A stretch of 29,920 nucleotides of DNA from an uncultured Muribaculum sp. (lineage in GTDB: Bacteria > Bacteroidota > Bacteroidia > Bacteroidales > Muribaculaceae). Position 1 is the first letter of the stretch. Each line of letters begins with the position of its first letter. The stretch covers positions 1-29,920 of the forward strand of contig NZ_CAJTYX010000034.1 in assembly GCF_910583865.1 (NCBI RefSeq), written 5' to 3'. The notes below the pieces were generated by a model. It saw only the letters and a program-made list of their open reading frames with translations. It was not told where the DNA came from and searched no databases. A program made the position numbers and the translations under genes. This document shows positions 1-8,161 of this stretch, one piece after another.

Positions 1-432
1 GGAATCGGTCCTATTTTTCAATCGCCCTCTAAAGTTTAGCGGACAGTAATAATTTGAAATTCTACACAGCCAAAATCGTCGGACCGGTCAGACGCACAGG
101 TGTACCAAGAAAAAATTAACAAATGATTATAGCTGCAAGATAACCACTGTTGCTGGTTGCATTTTCCGGTGCGGAGGATTTAAAGACCGCATAAATTCAT
201 TAAGTTGTGGCAACTGGCAATTGCCATAATTCTATGCGACCTTCTTACACTCGGGGCAGATTGATATGGCAAATTGCTATTGGATACTGTTGGCTTGCAT
301 ACAAATTCAATTTGTTAAATTTTTCTTGGGACACGTGTGGGTCGGACTGGTCCGACAGGTCTGACTATAGAATGACGCACGGAGCACACAGCGAAGAGGC
401 GACATCACATGTTTCTATATTTGAGGCAGTAT
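1..432. other. AT-rich intergenic stretch with several palindromes
   Basis: I see no convincing gene here; the only open frame on the plus strand has no recognisable features. The stretch lies downstream of the last fimbria-operon gene, which is transcribed towards it. It holds several short symmetrical sequences: TGGCAATTGCCA (215-226), two 7-nt arms ACAAATT/AATTTGT around one base (301-315), ACACGTGT (331-338), and GTCGGAC/GTCCGAC separated by two bases (341-356). The motif GTCGGACYGGTC occurs twice in direct orientation (78-89 and 341-352). These could be operator sites or remains of a mobile element. I find no Bacteroidetes promoter pair and no clear T-tailed terminator. Confidence 0.4.
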
Positions 433-3400
433 TCACTTTTCCGCTACAGGCCATACGGTTAGTCCGTAGCTGTCATTGGAACCCCAGCATGACCTGCAAC
501 TTATCTTGTCGAACTGGGTCGCCGATCTACGATTGTCTATTCCAAATATCAGCAACTGATATCCTGCACTACCTTTAAACAAAGTAGAGCTTGCGATAAA
601 AGTAATCATGGAAAATGCACTCCATGTGGTTCCCTCAAGTTCTTCCGGCAGAAAATGTATGTTCGTGCTGTTGACAATCATATCCCTGAGGCCGGTCGCG
701 TACAAGGTGAGCTGATCTCCGTTTCCATTATTTTGTCCACTAAATGTCCAGCAACGTGAAGTAGGATTCCACTTAATGGGATTGGTGGTATAAGGTGATC
801 CGCTTGATTTAGGTGGCACCATTCCGGAAAACGCGTTGGCATGCGGAACATGAAAACCGGCCGGTGAAGGGTCGTATATAGTCTTGGCAACTTCTATTTC
901 ATTTGACAGGGAGACTTTATATTGGCTTCCGGCTTCCAAGGCCTTTGCATTCCAGATGTTGCAGAATAGATTTTCATCATCTATGTAACTTGCCGTATAT
1001 GGTTCTTTATTGCCGGTGAGGCTATGCCAATGGTTACGTAGGTCGGAGGTATCGCTTCTTCCAAGGTGAAACCAGTTTGGATGTCTTATCGTAGCGCCTA
1101 TGCTCAATCCGTCATCGTCCGGAGTACGTGTAAACTCATATCCTCCCGGAGAATCAAAAAGTGGTTTATTGAGCATGGTAAACTCTCCATTAGAGTTGCT
1201 TGGAGAGGTATAAGTTTTGTCGTTTATTATTATCTGGTGGTTCTGACCCTCATATTTATAGTGATAATAATAATTGTCCGCTTTATCGTATACTCCGGGC
1301 TGCATTGGATCCTTACGTCCATACATGTAGTATGTGTTGTCTCCTGCAAGGGAGGCCACAATCTTATCTTGAACGAAACGCATGGTGTTTTCTCCGACCT
1401 CGTCGACTGAGAACTTCGATCCGTCGGCCTCATGCAGGTCAAACTCTATCTTCATATATATGGTCCGTGGAGAGACTCCGGTATGGCTCTTGCAGTATCC
1501 GAGCGTAGAGGGTGGGAAGCTATATTCCTTGCCGCCCGCACCGGCTTCTCCCTCAACTTTTTCTTTGTCGTTGATCATATCGCCGGCCTTAGCACTGACC
1601 GTGGTCAGGGTTTTACTTTTACTCCAGTCGAAGTCGGTGGCCCATATGTGCCAGCTCCATACTATGTCGCCGTTGGAGTCGCGCAACGCTATCACCGAGT
1701 TGCCCTGGGCGAGGGTCTCCGGACGCACACGGAAACGTATTGAATCCGGAGCCGCTCCGGCCACGGATATAAGCTCAATCTTGTCGACAAGACCGGGAGA
1801 GTCCTGCCACAGCAGGAACGCATCTTTCAGGGTGCAGCCGTAATTTTTTATCTGCTCCCTTATATTATATGTATTTATCGGCTGATTGCGATGATCAGCG
1901 AAATATTTAAGTCCTTTTGAATTTCCTGTATACGAAGGTTTGTTATCTGCCCCGTTGCTCCATGCGTTGCCGTAGACAACAGGTAGCTTGTAGTAGCCGG
2001 GGCGGTCGATTATGTAGCAGTTGGCGGTCTCGCCCGGTTTGTAGGCCCGCGGATTGTCGGCGCTTGTAAGGTCGAGCGGCGCGCCACGCGTGCCCCTTTT
2101 CGTGGAGGTGTCGGACAGGCGCATCACGTTGGCAAATACGTCTTGAGCGCCAAGCACGATATATCCCTCTTCCGGTTGCGTGGGATCGCCATCATTGGTC
2201 TGAGGCACATCCGACACCCATTTGCCTGTGTTTGTCATTGCGTCGGGCGAGGTGCCCCATTTTATCGTGTGAGGGATATCGATCACCTTCTTTTCTTCCT
2301 CCGAGCTGTAGACGGTGACATACGCCTTGTATTTCAGATTGCTGATCACGCCGGTGTAAGGTATAGTTGCATCTGTGGCCGGCAGGCCTTCTATTTCCAC
2401 CACGGGGGCTACCACCACGCCGGTCGACGACAGCGAATAGGAGTACATATTGCCTGACTCCCATTTTTTATCGTTTCCGCCTATCGAAGCGGTCAATGAG
2501 TGTGTCAACCCGCTCAATTGGTCGGTGAACGTTATGGATAGCGACGCTTCGTCGCCAAGTGTCTGCGGAATCATGAACAGCGTAAGGCCGTCGCCGTTGC
2601 CACCCGCTATGTTGGTGCCGTTTTCTGTATACGCAGGGCGTGTCTCATCTTCCTTTCCCGGAAGATTCACTCCCTGATCGGATCCGGAGGGTTTCTTCGG
2701 AAGATCCACCGTCACTTCGTCATCTTCCGAAAATTGTACTGGAGTCCATACTCCGGTGTCGAGCGACAATCGTCCGGCAAGGGCTACTCCCGAGAGGGTC
2801 ACTGATGTCACATTGCCCGCCAGCATGGCGGAGCCGGTCTTTATCGTCACTGCTGCCAGTGCATGCTCGAACCCCATCTTCACTGACGGCGTCCCGGTAC
2901 CTGCACAGTCGGCCCTCGCACGCAGCAGGTCGACTTGCTTAGATGCCACGGGATTTACCGTGAAGTCGATCCACGGGGCGCCGGTCTCTCCTGGAGAGGA
3001 GTGGATTATGCCGTTGTCGCCGGTGGCATACGGGGCGTAGCCCATGAAGCGTAGCCTTCCGCTTCCGACCCAGTCAAGTTGCTCCACCGGACTCCATTCT
3101 CCCGCCGCGCCTCCGCCGGGCTTTACCATGACGTTGTTGGCAAAATTAGCCGTCATGTCCGAAAGGTCGGTATCTGTATCTCCCGAAGGATAGCATATGG
3201 CCGAAAGTCCGAATGATTCCGGCATGTTTGTGCCCGAATATGAAGTGCCACGCGATATTATCGGCTTGGATACGGCTGACGAGTCGTTTATGGCAAGTCG
3301 CTCTGTGACGAGATATAAGGGCTTGCCGTCTTTATCAGTCTGTCCGATACGCTCAATGTCGATGTCCGGCTCCGAGCTGCGTTTTGGAATCATACCATTT

Positions 3401-3567
3401 TTCCAGCCTGAAAGAATCTCCACGTCGAAAACCGGGTGGGTCGAGACATGTTGTCTCGATCCGGGTAGCGGAGTGTCGTCGCAAGAAGTGGTCACGGCGA
3501 TGGTGGCTGCAATCGCGATGCCGCGACATACGAGCGTTGAGAGGCTACGATAGCAAAATGGTTTCAT
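433..3567 (-). CDS. Large fimbrillin-family / tip-like lipoprotein
   Basis: A predicted surface lipoprotein of 1044 residues, inferred to be a fimbria tip or accessory subunit. I start it at the ATG at 3567 because this gives a clean type II signal: MKPFC, a hydrophobic stretch, then TTSC with the lipid Cys at residue 29. Reading further upstream only adds a hydrophobic, unconserved extension across the terminator. The N-terminal 400 residues look like the Mfa-like/fimbrillin beta-sandwich family. A central NCYIIDRPGYYKLPVVYG segment and a C-terminal DPSPAGFHVP block, ending near GLTVWPVAEK, are typical of large Bacteroidetes fimbrillin-like and FISUMP-type proteins. It is two to three times the length of an ordinary fimbrillin. 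It is the last gene of the operon, behind a hairpin terminator, so it is probably expressed at lower level. Family placement is fairly secure; tip location is inference. Confidence 0.75.
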   Translation of the reverse strand: MKPFCYRSLSTLVCRGIAIAATIAVTTSCDDTPLPGSRQHVSTHPVFDVEILSGWKNGMIPKRSSEPDIDIERIGQTDKDGKPLYLVTERLAINDSSAVSKPIISRGTSYSGTNMPESFGLSAICYPSGDTDTDLSDMTANFANNVMVKPGGGAAGEWSPVEQLDWVGSGRLRFMGYAPYATGDNGIIHSSPGETGAPWIDFTVNPVASKQVDLLRARADCAGTGTPSVKMGFEHALAAVTIKTGSAMLAGNVTSVTLSGVALAGRLSLDTGVWTPVQFSEDDEVTVDLPKKPSGSDQGVNLPGKEDETRPAYTENGTNIAGGNGDGLTLFMIPQTLGDEASLSITFTDQLSGLTHSLTASIGGNDKKWESGNMYSYSLSSTGVVVAPVVEIEGLPATDATIPYTGVISNLKYKAYVTVYSSEEEKKVIDIPHTIKWGTSPDAMTNTGKWVSDVPQTNDGDPTQPEEGYIVLGAQDVFANVMRLSDTSTKRGTRGAPLDLTSADNPRAYKPGETANCYIIDRPGYYKLPVVYGNAWSNGADNKPSYTGNSKGLKYFADHRNQPINTYNIREQIKNYGCTLKDAFLLWQDSPGLVDKIELISVAGAAPDSIRFRVRPETLAQGNSVIALRDSNGDIVWSWHIWATDFDWSKSKTLTTVSAKAGDMINDKEKVEGEAGAGGKEYSFPPSTLGYCKSHTGVSPRTIYMKIEFDLHEADGSKFSVDEVGENTMRFVQDKIVASLAGDNTYYMYGRKDPMQPGVYDKADNYYYHYKYEGQNHQIIINDKTYTSPSNSNGEFTMLNKPLFDSPGGYEFTRTPDDDGLSIGATIRHPNWFHLGRSDTSDLRNHWHSLTGNKEPYTASYIDDENLFCNIWNAKALEAGSQYKVSLSNEIEVAKTIYDPSPAGFHVPHANAFSGMVPPKSSGSPYTTNPIKWNPTSRCWTFSGQNNGNGDQLTLYATGLRDMIVNSTNIHFLPEELEGTTWSAFSMITFIASSTLFKGSAGYQLLIFGIDNRRSATQFDKISCRSCWGSNDSYGLTVWPVAEK

Positions 3568-3613
3568 ACCGGTGATGAAAAGATATGGATTGAGTATAAT
3601 GATTATTAAAAAT

Positions 3614-3660
3614 GGAGGGGATGTTGCCGCCAATCGGCTGATAACGGCAACATCCCCTCC
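3614..3660 (-). terminator. Strong intrinsic terminator/attenuator inside the fimbria operon
   Basis: A perfect 16-bp inverted repeat (3614-3629 with 3645-3660; arm GGAGGGGATGTTGCCG) encloses a 15-nt loop. Read on the minus strand it is followed by ATTTTTAATAAT, so it has stem plus T-run architecture in the direction of the operon. It sits between the stop of the 434-residue fimbrillin-like gene and the start of the 1044-residue one. It probably stops most transcripts after the smaller subunit and lets a minority read through. Confidence 0.85.
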
Positions 3661-3702
3661 CGCAATATCGGAATGTCATTCCGGGAACGTAACCGTCCGG
3701 AA

Positions 3703-5007
3703 TCAGTTCATGTTAATGTCCCCGTTGGTCCATCCGTCATTGGATGCATCTGTCCAATCCTCAACAGTGACAGTGAAACGTATTGGATTGTCGAGCACGG
3801 GGTCGCCAACTTCTTTTTTGACACCGGCAACTGGTTCGGGAATAGCGGTTATATAATCAGCATTGCCTGTGAGTGTTGCATTTATTTCCTCGACTCTTGC
3901 GGTAGGGGGGTATACGCCTGCGCCACTGTCGTAACCACAGAAGGTAAGCGTGTAGACATATTTCTTGCCCGGTTCCCAGTTGGTATTGACGGGCACGCAA
4001 GCGAAACCATATTGGGTCTCTTTGTATTCCCCTGTATAAGGGAAGAGCTGATGGTAGTGGTTGGGGTCGCTGTCATTACCAGGTTTTACGCCGTCGTTGC
4101 TGCCATCATGTGTGGCGCCTGGATGCTTTGTCTCTACACGACAGAGCACAAGTATATAACCTCCCCTTTTGCTGTTTTGAGTCTTGTCTTTGTTGTCATT
4201 GAGATTCCAGGTGTCAAGCTGCTGGGGCACAAGAAGCATATGTGTGTTGCCGTTTTCCTTGGCAAGGAGATTGGTGGTTTCATGATTAAGTTCCTTGGCA
4301 TTATCAAATTCAATGCCATAGTAAGTCTTGTCCCCTTCGGCTGCCCAGGACATATGGCGTGTATTGTCGTCACCTATTGCGTCCACGAATGTCAGATTGC
4401 CTTGAGGACGGGCATTGACTACCCATGCACCCTTGATTTTCACAGTCTGAGATTTATCACCGTTTGCACCACGAGTGGCCTTTACCACAATCTGTGAAAG
4501 AGCGTGGTTGAATTTCAGAGGGATACTGGTTCCTGCCGAACGTGGCTGCGATATATATGCGGCTACCATATCTTTCTGCGTGGTGATGTCTTTATCGGGT
4601 ACAAAGTTTTTTATTACGGGTTTATCTGAGGTAAAATCAATCTGATAATCAGAAGCAGCCGGATCACCTTCTGCGGTACGATATGGCCATACAGCCCATA
4701 CGTCCAGGGAATTAACGCCCGAAGGCCAGAAAACGGAGTGTTCGAAAGTATAATAATCATGTTCTGAATGCTTTGTTGCAACCAACCCGTCGATAAATAG
4801 ATTGTCCGGGAATCCGGAAGCATGTGCCCATACCTTGAATGAAGCCAACTGCTGCCCGGCTTCGTTGCTTACATCCACGGCACGGCTTACGCGCGTGTTG
4901 AAGGTGATTTCGTCACCATTGGTGTTGATCAACTGCGTTTCGTCGTTGGAGCAGGATGCTGCAAAAAGCAACGCAGTCAGCCCGAAGGCAGAAATTCTGA
5001 TGTTCAT
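3703..5007 (-). CDS. Fimbrillin-like (Mfa-type) lipoprotein
   Basis: A 434-residue predicted surface lipoprotein of the Bacteroidetes fimbrillin family, probably the main structural subunit of the pilus encoded here. The signal peptide is short and hydrophobic and ends in LLFAASC, with the lipid Cys at residue 19 and acidic residues after it (SNDE). The following ITFNTRVSRA segment is the usual start of the N-terminal fimbrillin domain. Phrases such as IPLKFNHALSQIVVKA and LLVPQQL are also typical of the family. The C-terminus ends in DINMN, the same last five residues as the DUF5119 protein encoded just upstream. It lies between the DUF5119 gene (68-bp gap) and a strong terminator, which fits a highly expressed subunit. 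Family confident; rank in the fibre inferred. Confidence 0.82.
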   Translation of the reverse strand: MNIRISAFGLTALLFAASCSNDETQLINTNGDEITFNTRVSRAVDVSNEAGQQLASFKVWAHASGFPDNLFIDGLVATKHSEHDYYTFEHSVFWPSGVNSLDVWAVWPYRTAEGDPAASDYQIDFTSDKPVIKNFVPDKDITTQKDMVAAYISQPRSAGTSIPLKFNHALSQIVVKATRGANGDKSQTVKIKGAWVVNARPQGNLTFVDAIGDDNTRHMSWAAEGDKTYYGIEFDNAKELNHETTNLLAKENGNTHMLLVPQQLDTWNLNDNKDKTQNSKRGGYILVLCRVETKHPGATHDGSNDGVKPGNDSDPNHYHQLFPYTGEYKETQYGFACVPVNTNWEPGKKYVYTLTFCGYDSGAGVYPPTARVEEINATLTGNADYITAIPEPVAGVKKEVGDPVLDNPIRFTVTVEDWTDASNDGWTNGDINMN

Positions 5008-5075
5008 GTTGCGTTTTGTTAATTAAGTATTAAAAAAATGATTGGATTAAATCTCTATAACCAGCCTTGTATGTG

Positions 5076-6032
5076 TCAGTTCATGTTGATGTCGGTATCG
5101 ATGATGTCGGTCCAGTCGTTTATGTCGGGAATCATTCCGCCACCGGTGTCAACCTCCGGAAGCTTCACCCCCTCTATCTCGATGGTGACCTCATGAGGGT
5201 TCTGTGCATCATGAATCTGATCTGTAACGTCGTAATTGTAATAGTATTTGTTGGACGTATATAGTGAAAGGACATGCAGTTTGCCCTCAGTACCGTCGTG
5301 GCAGTGTCCGAAAAGGTCCACATCCCCCTTAAGAGTCGAAGCATCGGCAATTCTCAATGCGATAGGGACCGTGACATGCCGTCCTACAGGGTGGGCGGAT
5401 GCGGGGGAGTATCCCTCGGATAGCGTTGAAAGCGCAGCGCTCACTCCGGGTGCGCGCCCTATGCCATCCTCGAGTCTGATTACCACATGATAGCGTACCG
5501 TTGCTTCATTCGGCGTAAATCTTATTTTCTGTCCCCGGACTCCGGGAGCTACATAGACATTTTCCGAGCGTGCGGACCACACTTTGTCAGGTGCTTTTCT
5601 CACAGGTTGGTCGCGCGTAAGCTCGAGGCGGGGAGCCTCCTCGATGCCACGTCCCAGAGGAGCGAGCAGCTCTTCGTCGTCGGTGGTCAGCATGAAAGAG
5701 TCGAATGTGTCTCCGGTCTCCAAAATGGTTTCCGTCTCGCCGTTGAAAGCCACGGCATTGTATGCGCCTGCGGGCGCCCGGACTATGCCTCCGTTGATAT
5801 TTCCGAATTCATAGCATCGGGGGATACCTCCGTCGACGGGAAACAGGTATGTTACCATCGAATGCGGGTCTGCGTCCGGGCAATCGCTCCAGTCAAATTC
5901 GATATGTAGGTCGACCCAATGTGAATGGTCGTAGCATAGCTCGCGATGCTCGCATCCCGTCAATACGGCGAGTAGGTACAGTATGGCCATAGTTTCGGCA
6001 GCCGCTGAGGCAATGCGTCTCGTGATGTTCAT
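5076..6032 (-). CDS. DUF5119 domain lipoprotein (fimbria-associated)
   Basis: A 318-residue lipoprotein. The signal peptide ends in LAVLTGC, with the lipid Cys at residue 27. It is followed by EHRELCYDHSHWVDLHIEFDW, the characteristic start of DUF5119 proteins, which in Bacteroidales commonly sit beside DUF3575 and fimbrillin genes. The role is unproven; the context suggests a pilus anchor or base subunit comparable to Mfa2/FimB. Its ATG overlaps the stop of the upstream gene in an ATGA, and a strong GGAGG lies about 7 nt before the ATG, so it is probably translationally coupled. The C-terminus (NDWTD...DINMN) resembles that of the downstream fimbrillin, suggesting a shared assembly strand or recognition tail. 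Domain call confident, function inferred. Confidence 0.82.
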   Translation of the reverse strand: MNITRRIASAAAETMAILYLLAVLTGCEHRELCYDHSHWVDLHIEFDWSDCPDADPHSMVTYLFPVDGGIPRCYEFGNINGGIVRAPAGAYNAVAFNGETETILETGDTFDSFMLTTDDEELLAPLGRGIEEAPRLELTRDQPVRKAPDKVWSARSENVYVAPGVRGQKIRFTPNEATVRYHVVIRLEDGIGRAPGVSAALSTLSEGYSPASAHPVGRHVTVPIALRIADASTLKGDVDLFGHCHDGTEGKLHVLSLYTSNKYYYNYDVTDQIHDAQNPHEVTIEIEGVKLPEVDTGGGMIPDINDWTDIIDTDINMN

Positions 6033-7261
6033 CTGTGTCCTCCTTTCCCTCCGTTGATATTGTCAGGTCCTATCAGCCATGAAAGGCCCACTTCCACCCG
6101 TGTAGGCCCGAACCATGAGCGCTTATGTACCGACATAAGCACGTCGTGCTCATCCATCAGATGCTGCTTCATGTATCGTCCCCACATATACCCTATGCCT
6201 ATCCCGAAATCGAGATTGAGCCTACGGGCTATCGGAAGCGAGTATCCGTAACTTACGCCTACTGCATAATTGTATTTGTCGGCAATCACTCCGGTATGAC
6301 TGCGACCGAACTGGAAGTCGTAGGTCACCATCGAACCATACAGGCCCAGATAGTGTCCGGAAAAAGGATTATCGCCACGTCCATGCCCGAGCTGCATGCG
6401 CAGTTCCACATCGCCCCCGTAGATACGCCAATACCGACGCGCTCCGCGATTGCTCCACCACGCATGCATCCAGTCGGCATATATGGTGAACTTGTCGTGG
6501 AAACATACACCTACACCAATGTTTGGCGTAATGGCAAGATCATAAAGGAGATTGGTGCCGAGGATTATTTTCGGGAATCGAAAGCCGTTGGCTGCATGCC
6601 GGTTTTCACTTAGCCTGAAATCTTCCTCTATTGGTGTGTTGACGTCTGCAACGGTGTTGTCGATAGGCTTCGTGTCATTGGTGCTATGGGGAACTGAAGT
6701 TGTTAAAGGTGAAAGCGTATCACTGCTATCGGACCGACATATTTCATCAAGCTTATTCCCGTAATTTGGCTCTGCCTTATAGCAGATGTTTACAGATGCA
6801 TTACGTAGCCGGGACCATGATTCGGAAGAACCCTCGTCGGGAAGCCCGACATATATGTGCGGGTTCACCGGCAGAGTACCCAAAGCGTCTGCTACGGCTT
6901 CTGCCCGTTTATGAGCGATATCAAGATTATATTCTACCGTTCCTTCCGGAGAGGCCGATCCGCATATCTCGATGCTAACCACCCGATCGCGCAACTTTCC
7001 TGAAAGAGCTGAAGCAATGCTGTCGAGATGCGATCTGTTGTCGGAATAATCCTTGTCAAGAAGTGATGATGATTTTTGGAAATATACCTTGCAGGAAAAT
7101 ATACTGTCAATATTCCTTTCCTGCGCAATGGCAGAATTGATGCACAAAATCATTGTGGAGACCATCATGACCACCACATAATGAACAAGTGAGCAGTTTT
7201 TGTGTGCTAATCTTTTGATGCACAACCGATTATATATCGGGGGGGGGGTAAGAAAGCCCAT
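6029..7261 (-). CDS. OmpA-like/DUF3575 outer-membrane protein with a poly-C tract in its 5' end
   Basis: First gene of the fimbria operon, 410 residues from the ATG at 7261. A signal-like segment (VVVMMVSTMILCINSAIAQ) ends near residue 47. An OmpA-like region follows at about 55-130 (IEICGSASPEGTVEYN...AHKRAEAV). The C-terminal half is DUF3575, recognisable from TNLLYDLAITPNIGV, ADWMHAWWSN and YWRIYGGDVELRMQLG. DUF3575 proteins are predicted outer-membrane barrels next to fimbrillin genes. A run of ten C (7239-7248 on the plus strand as G) encodes the Pro residues just after MGFLT. Loss or gain of one C would stop translation from this ATG within 10-17 codons. Later starts (a TTG after the tract, or the ATG pair before VSTMILC) could bypass the tract, so the true start is uncertain. 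Confidence 0.8.
   Translation of the reverse strand: MGFLTPPPIYNRLCIKRLAHKNCSLVHYVVVMMVSTMILCINSAIAQERNIDSIFSCKVYFQKSSSLLDKDYSDNRSHLDSIASALSGKLRDRVVSIEICGSASPEGTVEYNLDIAHKRAEAVADALGTLPVNPHIYVGLPDEGSSESWSRLRNASVNICYKAEPNYGNKLDEICRSDSSDTLSPLTTSVPHSTNDTKPIDNTVADVNTPIEEDFRLSENRHAANGFRFPKIILGTNLLYDLAITPNIGVGVCFHDKFTIYADWMHAWWSNRGARRYWRIYGGDVELRMQLGHGRGDNPFSGHYLGLYGSMVTYDFQFGRSHTGVIADKYNYAVGVSYGYSLPIARRLNLDFGIGIGYMWGRYMKQHLMDEHDVLMSVHKRSWFGPTRVEVGLSWLIGPDNINGGKGGHR
7239..7248 (-). repeat. Homopolymer run of ten C (sense strand), possible phase-variation tract
   Basis: The coding strand reads ACC CCC CCC CCG immediately after ATG GGC TTT CTT. With ten C the frame is open into the OmpA/DUF3575 body. 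With eleven C it reads ...GAT ATA TAA and stops. With nine C it reads through CGA TAT ATA and stops at TAG about ten codons further on. This is the arithmetic expected of a slipped-strand switch. It could also be a sequencing or assembly length error, which is common at such runs. Confidence 0.7.
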
Positions 7262-7355
7262 ATCATACACCAATTCTACTACACTAAAATTTAATTAGTC
7301 CTAAAATAAATCGGAAAAGCCTCAATAAAAAATGACTTTCCATATTTTGCGCTTG

Positions 7356-7373
7356 CAAAATTACACAAATATA
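7356..7373 (-). promoter_or_regulatory. Weak candidate -7 boxes for the fimbria operon
   Basis: Two minus-strand matches to the Bacteroidetes -7 box TAnnTTTG lie side by side (TAATTTTG at 7363-7356 and TATATTTG at 7373-7366). Neither has a TTG at the usual -33 distance, so the call is weak. A start from here would give a leader of roughly 90 nt before the ATG at 7261. Confidence 0.3.
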
Positions 7374-7380
7374 TCTTATC

Positions 7381-7409
7381 TTGCTTAAAAAATATTTAGT
7401 TTAACTTTG
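7381..7409 (+). promoter_or_regulatory. Bacteroidetes-type promoter for the sigma/anti-sigma genes
   Basis: TTG (7381-7383), 18 nt, then TAACTTTG (7402-7409), matching the housekeeping Bacteroidetes promoter. Transcription would begin near 7416, about 160 nt before the sigma-factor ATG. The 300-bp gap between the fimbria operon and the sigma gene is otherwise very AT-rich, and I see no gene in it. Confidence 0.6.
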
Positions 7410-7573
7410 TTAAAAATATCTAACAATGATATTGATATATCCGGGCTGCGGTGTATTAATAATAATTAACATAATTATTCCGTTTTAGGCTAAGTAGTCT
7501 ACCTTGCATTGTTTAATATATTATAGGCACTCATCATCAAGGAGTAGTCATTTTATTGACACAGGAGTAAGCC

Positions 7574-8113
7574 ATGCAAGACACTTTCAAGAAAATATTC
7601 AAGAGATATTATCCTGTAGCCCGACGCTTCGCTTTGATGTTCGTGAAGCGGGAGGAAGATGCCGAGGACATAGCCCAGGAGGTATTCGCCGCGCTATGGC
7701 CGAAGGTAGACATATGGCAGGACAATCCGCAGATCGACCGGTATATATGCCGGATGACGCGCAACATATGTCTCAACCATCTGAAACGGAAATACGTCGA
7801 TCCTGTGGCCATGGGCAAGCCCGTCGATGACATCCTTGCGAAGGAGATCATAGGCGACACGCTCAATCCCGCCGAAGAGATGTATCTTGAGGAATTGCGG
7901 CTGCTCATACATATGGCAATCGAAAGCATGCCTTCGAGGCGTCGGCAGATTTTCGCCATGAGCCGCTTCGAAGGGATGAGCAACAAGGACATAGCCGAGA
8001 TGCTCGGTCTGTCGGTTCGTACGGTAGAAAGCCATATTTTTTCGGCTCTCAACGACCTGCGGATGCAAATAAAAGCAATAGTGGCCATAATGGTTGCTGT
8101 TAACTATTTTTAA
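7574..8113 (+). CDS. RNA polymerase ECF sigma factor (RpoE-type)
   Basis: A 179-residue extracytoplasmic-function sigma-70 factor that would direct RNA polymerase to the glycan-uptake genes downstream. Region 2 spans about residues 8-75, with YPVARRFALMFV and the EEDAEDIAQEVFAALW helix that binds core polymerase. Region 4 spans about 108-165 (MPSRRRQIFAMSRFEGMSNKDIAEMLGLSVRTVESHIFSAL), ending in a helix-turn-helix. Length and layout are those of the Bacteroidetes ECF family paired with FecR proteins. The start has an AGGAG about 8 nt before the ATG. It is followed after 48 bp by a FecR gene and then a SusC carrying an STN domain, the standard trans-envelope signalling cassette. Confidence 0.95.
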   Translation: MQDTFKKIFKRYYPVARRFALMFVKREEDAEDIAQEVFAALWPKVDIWQDNPQIDRYICRMTRNICLNHLKRKYVDPVAMGKPVDDILAKEIIGDTLNPAEEMYLEELRLLIHMAIESMPSRRRQIFAMSRFEGMSNKDIAEMLGLSVRTVESHIFSALNDLRMQIKAIVAIMVAVNYF

Positions 8114-8161
8114 CCATCGACGACTCAGTACTTTCCTCTTCTTAAGTTAGAATATAATAGA

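Noticed and set aside
3673..4497. 274-codon open frame on the plus strand across the fimbrillin-like gene
   Set aside because: It is antisense to a gene with clear family features and has no recognisable domain.
7277..7499. Imperfect inverted repeats (CTACTACACTAAAA-like at 7277-7290 and its complement near 7484-7499) that could bound an invertible fimbria promoter
   Set aside because: The match needs an indel and mismatches in AT-rich DNA, there is no recombinase gene nearby, and the well-spaced promoter inside faces the sigma gene. The poly-C tract is the better switch candidate.
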